Source: Glebionis coronaria (taxonomy: Eukaryota; Streptophyta; Magnoliopsida; Asterales; Asteraceae). From it: a DNA stretch of 64,000 bases. The translations under genes were made by a program, and so were the position numbers. Below the pieces are notes generated by a model. That model worked only from the letters and a program-made list of their open reading frames with translations. It did no database searches and was not told where the DNA came from. Where the stretch lies: the NCBI GenBank assembly GCA_025667525.1, contig CM046878.1, positions 395,812,974 to 395,876,973 of the forward strand, in the 5' to 3' direction. Positions 55,227 to 64,000 of the stretch are shown piece after piece (positions within the stretch are counted from its first letter, which is position 1; the number at the start of each line of letters is the position of its first letter).

Positions 55227-57583
55227 ATGGAGTACATATCTCTTACGGACAAGTCCATCCTCTCGGGTACGGATAATCGTCCACCAATGTTGGAGAAATC
55301 TATGTACGAGGATTGGACTTCCCGAATGGAACTTTACATGTTGAAACAAGAGAATGGACATCTCATTTGGGCATCGGTGCTCAATGGACCATTAGATTAT
55401 GGTATAGTGACGGAAGGTACAACTACTCGTCCTCGCACAACGGGTGAATTGACTTGAGATATGAAGATTCAAATAAATGTGATAAGTATGCTACAAACAT
55501 CATTTTCCAAGCCCTTCCTCCAGATGTATACAAACTCGTCAGCAAACATAAAGTTGCCAAAGAGTTATGGGATAGAATTCGTGTTCTAATGCAAGGCATC
55601 TCGTTAACTAAACAAGAACGAGAGTATAAGCTTTATGATACTTTTGATAAGTTTGCCTATATGCCAGGGGAGACTCTCAATGACTACTATCTGAGATTTA
55701 CCCTATTGTTGAATGAGCTAAATATCTATGGCATGGAAATTCCTACGTTTCAATTGAACACCAAGTATATGAACACTCTTCCTTCAGAATGGAAAAAGTA
55801 CGTGACGGATGTTAAATTGGCTAAGGACTTGCATAACACCAATGTGGATCAACTTCAAGGTTTTATTCAACAACACGAATTCCATGTGATCGAGGCTCGG
55901 TTGTCTAAACCTCAAGTTCATGATCGACTTGCCATGTATGTTTCTCAACAAAACATGGCTTATACTTATCAACAACCATCATACTTGCAGCAACCACCAC
56001 CACACACCTACCAGCAACCACAGCAACCATCTTATCAACCACCAATGATGCCACAACAAGCATTTCAACAAAGTGTTCATCAACAATCTTTTCCACCGCA
56101 ACCACCATATCAGACATCACCATCACAAGCCAACACTTCTCCAATGGGCTATACTCCTCAGCAAGGATATTTTCCAATAGAAGCACAACCAGCACAAGCT
56201 TTCTACTCTAATGAACTTCCACCAATCCAAGCACCGGTCTTTACTCCAAATGATACGCCAGCTGATGTTCTAAACCATCTCACTTCCTACTTGTCAAAAC
56301 TTGTTGCAACTATAGGATTTCTACCAACAAACAATCAGCTACGCACCTCTTCAAATCCTCGACAACAAGCTACTGTTCAAGATGGTCATGTAACAGTGCA
56401 ACCTATTCATGGAAGGCAAAATTCATATGGACCTCCTACAAGGACTGTGAATGCTCAAGCTGTGAATTCTCAAGCTAATGGAAATGGAAGCCCCATTGGT
56501 CCTCAAAAGGTTGTGACTTGCTACAATTGCCGAGGACAAGGTCATATGGCTAGGCAATGCACTCAGCCGAAAAGGAGAAGGGATGAAGTGTGGTTTCGTG
56601 AGAAAATGTATTTGGTTGATGCTCAGTCTAAGGGAAAGATTTTGGATTCAGAGGAGTTAGCATTTCTTGCAGACCCAAGGGCAGTAGATACTGAAGGCAT
56701 TGCAGTCGTTTCTACTTCTAATGCAGCCTATCAAGTAGATGATCTTGATGCATATGATTCGGATTGTGATGACATTCACTCTGCCCAAGCTGCTCTCGTT
56801 GCTAATCTCTCTCACTACGGTTCTGATGTCGTCAGTGAGGTACCCACCACAACCAATCTTGGTAATGATGATAACCCACATCAAGTTGGGCATGAAAATG
56901 ACAACCTCGAACAACATTCGGGAACTAGTAACTCAAATGATGTGGTACCCAATCCTAAACATTTGAGTGAACCTCAACCAAATGCTACGACGGCTATGGA
57001 ATCTTATGCTCAACATGATTTGGTCATGGTGCCTAAACATATTATTAATCAAATGCATATGGCTCTCAGACAATCCGTAGATACGAATTCCACCCTAACT
57101 GTTGAGCTTGCGTTGCATAAAGAAAAGTTCAAAACTTTTGAAATGGTCCCTCAAGCAGAGAAAATAACATGTTCAGAATTTGACCAATTTTGTTTTGAAA
57201 AGATTAAACACTTGAAAGAAATAGAATCATTAAAATCTAATCTTTCTAATGAATTAAAAGCAAAAGAGTCGGTTGTCATTGATTTTCAGAAACATAAAAT
57301 GGATTTCGAAACTCTCGAGTCTAAAAAGTTTGAATCAGAAATTAATGCTACCAAACTTCTTAAATTCAAGGAACAACAGCTTTTAAAACAATACGCTTCC
57401 ACAGAAAAGGTTCATCTTTTAACTAAATCATTTAAAGAACTCGAACTTAAGCGTCTTCAAAATTTACCACCTAATCCCGGTTATGCAAAACAAGCTCAGG
57501 AATATATTCCCGGTCTTTATTATATGACTATAATTGGCAAATCGAAAGAAGCACCTTATGTTCGTAGTTCTGAGGAGACATAG
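55227..57583 (+). pseudogene. gag: Copia E gag, first half
   Basis: Starts at ATG 55227 (MEYISLTDKSILSGTDNRPP). A frameshift near 55450 ends that frame at TGA 55455-55457; the long frame continues from there to 57583 without a real start. Gag core: LVSKHKVAKELWDRIRVLMQ, YDTFDKFAYMPGETLNDYYL, MNTLPSEWKKYVTDVKLA. A P/Q-rich linker follows (about residues 160-290 of the long frame), then a CCHC knuckle CYNCRGQGHMARQC (56519-56560), DDLDAYDSDCDD, and helical KEIESLKSNLSNELK. TAG at 57581-57583 interrupts it in frame. Confidence 0.9.
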
Positions 57584-57589
57584 TCACTT

Positions 57590-59719
57590 ATGGAAGAAAA
57601 TCATTTTAAAATGTCTTCAAAATTCCATATGATTGATTATGATAAGCATAATAAAGATCAACTTTCTAAAAAGATACGTATTCGCTTACAAAAGGAATTA
57701 GCTGAACTAAGAGTTCTTGTGCCCCCAAGTTTGTCAAATGAAAACCCTCCTAGTACGTCTCCTACACTCGTCAAATCAGATTTAACGAAGTTACTTCCAC
57801 CGGTAAGTAAGGCGTCCGTTAATTTAAAAGCGGTACACCAACACTTAGCCGATTTTGACAAGGTCATTTTGGAACGTACGACGGCCACGGCCATAACGGA
57901 AGGTGAATGGAACTTTGAGCACACTAGAGCTGCGTTCCGAGACGAAATTGTTCCGTTTGTAAAGAATGTTAAAGCTTGTCTTAGTAATCTTGATCAAGAT
58001 TTGCATTGGGAAATAGAAGAAGTTAAACGTGTTTTCAATGAAATGGATGATGCTTATGAAAACAGTTTACTTGAAATAGAACGGGTTTCACGCCAAAATG
58101 ATCAACTTCTGAAACAAGTGATGTCTCATGATATAGTTTCCGCCCGTGTGAATAAAAGTGTTTATAATGATCCTATTGTGCATAATGTTGAATCTGTGGA
58201 TAATGTGGTAGATAGTACTTGTCACGAATCTGACGCTGAATTTTTAAAGCTTCAAGATTCATATTCTTCGCTTTCAAAACGTTTTAATGAGATTCAAACA
58301 CATTGTATTTCGCTAGAATGCAAGCAAAAATTTATTCAAGAAATCTTTGAAATGTCATTCGAAGGTGTTAATATTGATGATGCAAACTTTGAAAAGAATT
58401 TTCGATTGAATATACAATCAAAACAGCGTCAACCAAGTGACAAAGTTGCTAAATCTTTGCCGATAGACATAGAGAAATCTAAGGAGCTTAACCGTGTGAA
58501 CGTACTTGAGGCCGCTGAGAATTTTAAACTTGATCTAGATAATCGAGTTTCCAAGATTTTGTCCAAAGTTGATAACTTAAAACAGAAAGATACACGACTC
58601 TTCGATCCAGTAAAGCCTGCATGTGTTTATAACACTGCACATGATCAATCATTGATTGAACAATTGAATCGGAAGTCGGTGGAAATATCTGATTTGAGGG
58701 AACAAATTTGTGATAAGAATCTGGCCTTGGCTGAGTTAAAGGAAACACTTCGCAATCTAAAAGGTAAGAATGTTGTGGATAACGCAGCCACTGTCTCCGC
58801 ATCGTCCTCTAGTGCAATCAAAAGGAACCTTATAGCCATCACACCATTTAATAAGGGCCCTAGGACTAAACCATCTCAAATTTTGGTCACTAAAGATAAG
58901 GCGGAATCAAAACCAGCTTCTAATATTCCCGTGTTGCCTTCTACAAGAGTAAGCACCACTACTAAGGCTCAAAGATCTAAGCTTAAAAGAAACAAGAAGA
59001 ATGATAGGATCTTGCCTCCATCTAGTAGTCCAGTGAAGAAGAAAGTAGAAGCCCATCCTAGGAATGTTATTTCTGTTTTAAATAAAAATAATCATGTAGC
59101 TAAACCTAAAGGCTCTGCGGTTGTGCAGCGTTCTAAGCCTACTGTGAATTCTAATTTGAAATGTTGGAATTGCAATGAATGTATGTTTTCTAGTCGTCGT
59201 GATTCTTGCCTTATTGACCATGTGAATGAGATGAATGCCCGAAAAAATGGATTAGAATGGAAACCGACTGGGAAAGTGTTAACCCAAGTTGCTTGGTTGT
59301 GGCGCCCCACTGGTAGAACTTTCACTATAGTAGGAAATATGTGCCCTTTAACTAGGATCACTCCCACTAAAGCGAAGAAAGCGTGCCCTTTAACTAGGAG
59401 TACCAAGGCTACCAAAACACAAGCGTGTCCTTTAATTAGGAACACCGACACTACTATAGGAACCAAGTGCCCTTTAAATAGGTCTATTCCCACTGTAGTG
59501 CCCGCGAATAATCCAAAACCTAAGAAAGTTGGAACAATAAAACCTGTTAGTGCTAAAACTTACATTAGAAAACGCAGGAAATCTAAGGGTCTCACAAATG
59601 TTAGCAATTCTGATAACCTTACATCTGTATCTGCTAACACTCTGGAACCAATAGTTTCCAATGCATTGTCTACTGTTATTATTAAAAACAGGTGGTCCAA
59701 ATTATTCTCTGGTATTTGA
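57590..59719 (+). pseudogene. gag: Copia E gag, second half
   Basis: Same frame as 55454-57583 after the single TAG; 709 further codons. Mostly coiled coil (LDQDLHWEIEEVKRVFNEM, LLEIERVSRQNDQLLKQV, YSSLSKRFNEIQTHCISL). Then a basic Ser/Pro/Lys region and a Cys-rich motif CWNCNECMF. Four tandem repeats with CPL[TIN]R follow (59342-59484). The frame ends at 59719 and overlaps protease in the -1 frame, as in A, B and C. The gag of this family is thus over 1,400 residues, unusually large. Confidence 0.88.
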
Positions 59720-60045
59720 ACTCTGGTTGCTCCAAGCATATGACCGGAGATCGCTCTCAGCTCAGAAATTTCGTCAGCAAGTTTCTTGGTACGGTTAGAT
59801 TTGGAAATGATCATATTGCAAAGATAATGGGTTACGGTGAATATCATATTGGTAATGTTATAATTTCAAGAGTGTATTATGTGGAAGGTCTCGGTCACAA
59901 CTTATTTTCTGTGGGACAATTTTGTGATGCAAACCTAGAAGTTGCTTTTCGAGAGCATACCTGCTTCATTCGTAATTTGGAAGGGGTTGATTTATTGAAA
60001 GGTACTCGAGGGAATAATTTGTACACTTTATCTTACAAGACATGA
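59692..60045 (+). pseudogene. pol: Copia E protease and pre-integrase start
   Basis: 118 codons in the -1 frame relative to gag: LWYLNSGCSKHMTGDRSQL, VRFGNDHIAKIMGYGEYHI, YYVEGLGHNLFSVGQFCD. The protease triad should be D-S-G; here it is N-S-G (AAC where C has GAC), which removes the catalytic aspartate. A 1-bp shift near 60040 (after LSYKT) ends the frame. Confidence 0.88.
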
Positions 60046-61856
60046 TGGCCGCTTCTCCCATATGTCTTCTCTCCAAAGCATCGAAGACTAAGTCATGGTT
60101 ATGGTATCGACGGTTATCTCATCTTAACTTTGACGCTATTAATCATTTGGCGAAAAACGAACTTGTTCGTGGTCTTCCTAAACTTTCATTTCACAAGGAT
60201 AATTTATGTTCCGCGTGTACAATGGGGAAAAGAACTAAGAAATCATACAAACCCAAGACAGAAGACACCAACCAAGAGAAACTTTATTTGTTGCATATGG
60301 ATCTTTGTGGGCCAATGCGTGTTGAAAGTCTTAGTGGCAAAAAGTACATCCTCGTAATTGTCGATGATTACTCTCGGTTTACTTGGGTGAAATTTCTTAC
60401 AACAAAAACTGAGGCACCTAAATTCATCATCGGATTTCTCAAGATGATTGAAGTGCGTCTCAACACTACTGTCCGACGTATTCGTACAGATAATGGAACC
60501 GAATTTGTGAATCAAATCTTGAGTGATTATTATGAAGAAGTTGGCATATCTCATGAAACATCCGTTGCACGCACTCCACAACAAAATGGTGTCGTTGAAA
60601 GGCGAAATCGCACACTTATGGAAGCTGCTCGAATGATGTTAATTTACGCAAAGGCTCCATTGTTTTTATGGGCAGAAGCAGTATCTATAGCAGTTTACAC
60701 CCAAAACCGATCACTAATTCGTAAACGCCATGGTAAAACACCATATGAGCTGCTCCATGGAAAAGTACCAGATTTATCATATCTTCGTGTATTTGGTTCT
60801 CTTTGCTATCCGAATAATGATGGTGACAATTTGGGAAAACTTCAACCAAAGTCTGATATTGGTATTTTCATTGGTTACGCCCCCGCAAAGAAGGCATACC
60901 GAATCTACAACCGTAACTCTCGCAAGATCCTCGAAACTATGAATGTTGATTTTGATGAGCTGACAGCAATGGCTTCTGAGCAAAGCAGCTCTGAACCCGC
61001 ACTTCATGAAATGGGACCCAGTAACATTAGTTTCGGTCTTGTCCCAAACAACCCTACTCCATCATTCACACCTCCTTCTAGGAATGAATGGGATACGTTG
61101 TCTCAACCGTTCTTTGATGAATTATTTACTCATCCAACAATTGTCACTCCAGTACCTGAGGTAATAGCTCCGGTAACTGAAGTTGTCGCTCCAGCAACCG
61201 AAGCACAATCAGATACGTCTGCACATACAATTGGTCAAGATATACCATCAACGAGTAATTCTCAATCAACACCCGAACCAACTACCCATTTCATGCCTAT
61301 TTATGATGAAGAGGATGATGATGATCACGATTTGGAATTCGCTCAAATGCGTGAACTTCCATTCTTTGGTGTACCTATTCTCGATCCAAATCAAGCCGGG
61401 TCGCCCACCTTAGAGGAAGCTCCTTCTACAGTCTACTCCAATCCACGGATTCGTGAACATGACAGTAAGTGGACAAAGGATCATCCTATAGATTCTATTA
61501 TTGGTGACCCTAATCGTCTGGTATCCACACGAAGTCAGCTACAAGAAAATGCAATGTTTTGTCATTTTGATGCTTTTCTCACTGAAGATGAACCTAAGAC
61601 ATGGCAAGAAGCTTTTACTCAATCTTGTTGGATAGAAGTTATGCAAGAAGAACTTAATGAATTTATACGTCTTGAAGTATGGCAACTTGTCCCATGCCCG
61701 GATCAAGTGCAGTTACTTACTTTGAAATGGGTTTACAAGGTGAAACTCGATGAGTTAGGCGGAATATTGAAGAACAAAGCTCGACTAGTAGCTCGTGGAT
61801 ACAAGCAATTATTAGGCATCGACTTTATGGAATCCTTTGCACCTGTTGCCCGTTAG
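60042..61856 (+). pseudogene. pol: Copia E integrase and RT N-terminal part
   Basis: 604 codons. Zinc domain: SWLWYRRLSHLNF, where the first zinc-binding His of WHRRLSH is Tyr, then CSACTMGKR. Integrase triad complete: HMDLCGP, RTDNGTEF, VVERRNR. The linker has E/D-rich YDEEDDDDHDLEF. RT begins [26 protein letters not shown] and FMESFAPVAR. TAG at 61854-61856 replaces a sense codon (C has TTG here). Integrase activity is doubtful because of the His-to-Tyr change. Confidence 0.9.
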
Positions 61857-63153
61857 GAAGCTATTAGACTATTCCTCGCTTATACAGTCCACATGAATAT
61901 GATCATATATCAAATGGATGTGAAAACGGCATTTCTGAATGGTGAAATTAAGGAAGAAGTCTATGTTACAGCCGAATGGTTTTGTGAATCCTAAATATCC
62001 TAATCATGTGTACAAGCTTAAGAAGGCTCTCTTTGGATTGAAGAAAGCTCCACGCGCATGGTATGATCTATTATCACAATTCCTCATTATGCAAGGCTAC
62101 GCTAAAGGCAAGGTGGATCCCACGCTGTTCAATCAGAAACGAGGTAAAGATATGATTATGGTACAAATATATGTTGATGATATTATATTTGCAGCCTCGA
62201 CCCAAACCTTATCCGATGAGTTTGGGACACTCATGTCTTCCAAGTTTAAGATGTCAATGTTGGGCAACGTATCATTCTTCTTTGGTCTTCAGATATCTCA
62301 GAGTCTCAGAGGCATCTTTATTAATCAATCCAAGTATGCCCTTGAATCGCTTAAGAAATATAAGATAGAATCTTGTGATCCCGACGATACTCCAAAGGTG
62401 GAACGAACAAAGCTTGATGCAGATCCACATGGAGTTGCCGTTGATCCGACACTTTATCGTGGAATGATCGGTACTCTTCTATATATCACAGCTAGTCGAC
62501 CTGATCTTCAGTTTGCTATATGTATGTGTGCTCGGTATCAAACTCGACCTACTGAGTTACACTTGGCCACTGTGAAACGGATCTTTCAATATCTTAAAGG
62601 AACCATTAATCAGGGACTTTGGTATTCGAAGGACTCTTCGATTGCACTTATGGCATATGCAGATGCGGATCATGCGGGTTGTCAAGATACAAGGCGTAGC
62701 ACGAGTGGAACTTTGCAACTACTAGGAGATCTACTAATCAGTTGGGCATCGAAAAGGCAGATAAGCGCTGCAATTTCAAGTACGGAAGCAGAATACATAG
62801 CTATGTCCGGTTGCTGTGCTCAAATTCTTTGGATGAGATCGTAATTAACCGACTATGGTCTAGGTTTCAACAAAATTCCGATGTACTGTGACAACAAGAG
62901 TGCAATTGTCTTATGCTGCAACAATGTTCAATTCTCCCGGTCGAAGCACATTGACATTCGCTACCACTTCATCAAGGAGCAAATGGAAAATGGAGTAATC
63001 GAGCTTTACTTTGTCCGATCTGAGTATCAATTGGCGAATATTTTCACGAAGGCTTTAGATCGCGCTCGAATGGAATTTTTGGCCGACAAGCTAGGAATGA
63101 GAACCTTCTCGCCTGAGACTCTTAAGGAACTAGCCGATGAAGCGAAAGAATAG
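61857..63153 (+). pseudogene. pol: Copia E RT C-terminal part and RNase H
   Basis: It starts [15 protein letters not shown] and [14 protein letters not shown] in the upstream frame. A small deletion near 61967 (compared with C) shifts to the frame open from 61939 to 62844: [61 protein letters not shown]. RNase H: YADADHAGCQDTRRST, SSTEAEYIAMSGCCAQ, then TAA 62842-62844. It resumes in frame to 63153: [32 protein letters not shown]. Catalytic residues of RT and RNase H are present. Confidence 0.9.
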
Positions 63154-63770
63154 TGATGGTAAACTATTCTCTATATCCTTGGTGATCATCTGTATATATT
63201 GTTTATATTTTTATCCAAAAAAAGCAAAATACAAAAATATAAAACCATATAAAAACCATAAAAATTGAAAAATCTAGAAAAATCCAAAATGTTTTTAATT
63301 TATTTTTCAAAGGCGTGTCTTTTGATACGATAATATTTACGGCCTTAGAAATGTTGCTTAATATCGACACGGCGCCATAAATAGACTTCGTACAAAAGTT
63401 GTAAATATTTCATAAAACATGCCCTTATGGCTTGTAGTTATCTCAGACTGCAACCCGGTTTTCACATTAAAGCCAAGTACTTCTTATGAAAGCTTTGGCT
63501 CACAACAGGAATTAATTTTCTCGGGCAAGGTTTACTTTAAAACCTTGTAAGGGATCAAGTTTACTTTATAACTTGGTCTAACACAAATCTATGTACGCTT
63601 CAGTGCATTTATTTGTTAAAACAAGAGAAGTCTTGTTTTCATGAAGCTATCATCTCTACAACCATAGCAATCTACTATTGGTATCTACATACTTGACGAT
63701 GCGACTACTCAAACGATGACTACAGCTCTTTCAATAGAGCACGGGTCAACAATTGAGGGGGAGCAATTGT
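63154..63770 (+). other. Conserved noncoding block downstream of pol (E)
   Basis: It aligns with 19936-20560 of C over its full length although it has no ORF. It ends in the purine run TTGAGGGGGAGCAATTG near 63755. Hairpin arms GCAAGGTTT (63525-63533) and AAACCTTGT (63540-63548) correspond to the C hairpin with paired changes. Confidence 0.65.
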
Positions 63771-64000
63771 CAAGCATTCAGAATCTTCGATGCCGAACGT
63801 GCCAAGCTCACTAATTGGTGTCAAGACAACAATACCAATCGAACACGTAGTGTCAAGAGGTGACTTCAGACGTGACGAGGCGACCAACATACGCTGACAA
63901 GAACCATTTGATCTTATCATATGATGTTCTCATCAATCAGGTTCAACCTTGTCATTTTTTTCTAATATGGTGAATATGTGATCATGTTACAAATCGGTAT
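63771..64000 (+). other. Region after the E post-pol block
   Basis: No gene seen. One perfect ACGCTGACA lies near 63894. It does not resemble the C sequence at the same distance from pol, so it may be diverged E sequence or another insertion. Confidence 0.35.

Larger units (their letters stand above)
54208..64000 (+). mobile_element. Ty1/copia element E (same family as C), 3' end outside the window
   Basis: 5' LTR, primer site, repeat-rich leader, long gag, protease, integrase, RT, RNase H, then the conserved post-pol block. It is better preserved than C but has a frameshift near 55450, TAG 57581, D-to-N in the protease, a frameshift near 60040, TAG 61854, a small deletion near 61967 and TAA 62842. 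No 3' LTR occurs before 64000. The 5-bp sequence before the LTR is CGTCT. Confidence 0.92.

Noticed and set aside
1..64000. Ordinary host genes
   Set aside because: Every long ORF is explained by retroelement gag, pol or post-pol sequence; no intron-exon host gene signal was recognised.

Overview
The window is plant repetitive DNA: nested and adjacent LTR retrotransposons plus one LINE fragment, with no host gene that I can support. It is AT-rich. Primer-binding sites match plant initiator tRNA-Met. The Ty1/copia elements carry large extra ORFs downstream of pol. From memory of the family, this post-pol ORF style and the gypsy LTR ends resemble the daisy family (Asteraceae, e.g. Tanacetum, Artemisia, Lactuca, Helianthus). 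That assignment is inference.

Layout. (1) 1-5301: remains of two Ty3/gypsy elements (a decayed integrase end, a complete 3' LTR at 706-2883, and the end of a second LTR finishing at 5301). (2) 5302-11550: copia element A, 5'-truncated, with RT/RNase H lost in a 2.85-kb internal deletion; it ends with its 3' LTR (11051-11550). (3) 11551-27433 plus 48939-50118: copia element C, an old and very long element (about 17 kb in the parts present) that lacks its 5' LTR. It has gag, pol, a conserved noncoding block, a 27/26-bp minisatellite, a broken multi-part post-pol coding region, and a 301-bp 3' LTR. (4) 27434-48933, minus strand: gypsy element D, inserted in the 3' region of C, flanked by GTTTA and reduced to a degenerate 4.5-kb interior. 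(5) 29139-41056: copia element B (11,918 bp), inserted in the 3' LTR of D, flanked by TTTAT, with two 526-bp LTRs that differ at about five positions. B is the youngest and best preserved copy. (6) 50119-about 52830, minus strand: an L1-type LINE fragment into which C inserted. (7) about 52831-54207: decayed retroelement leader. (8) 54208-64000: copia element E, same family as C, with 5' LTR, leader, gag, pol and the conserved post-pol block; its 3' end lies outside the window.

Two copia families are present (A/B and C/E). Both look like the SIRE (Sirevirus) lineage: long gag, post-pol ORF, repeated polypurine tracts and a YVDDIIF reverse transcriptase. In all four copies the protease lies in the -1 frame relative to gag. 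The most interesting signals are: a short motif, RCGYTGACA, scattered about 27 times through element B in LTRs, coding and noncoding DNA; a post-pol protein of about 1,009 codons with its own promoter-like upstream region and a distant relative in C; and inverted repeats with paired changes around the TATA box and downstream of pol in the C/E family.
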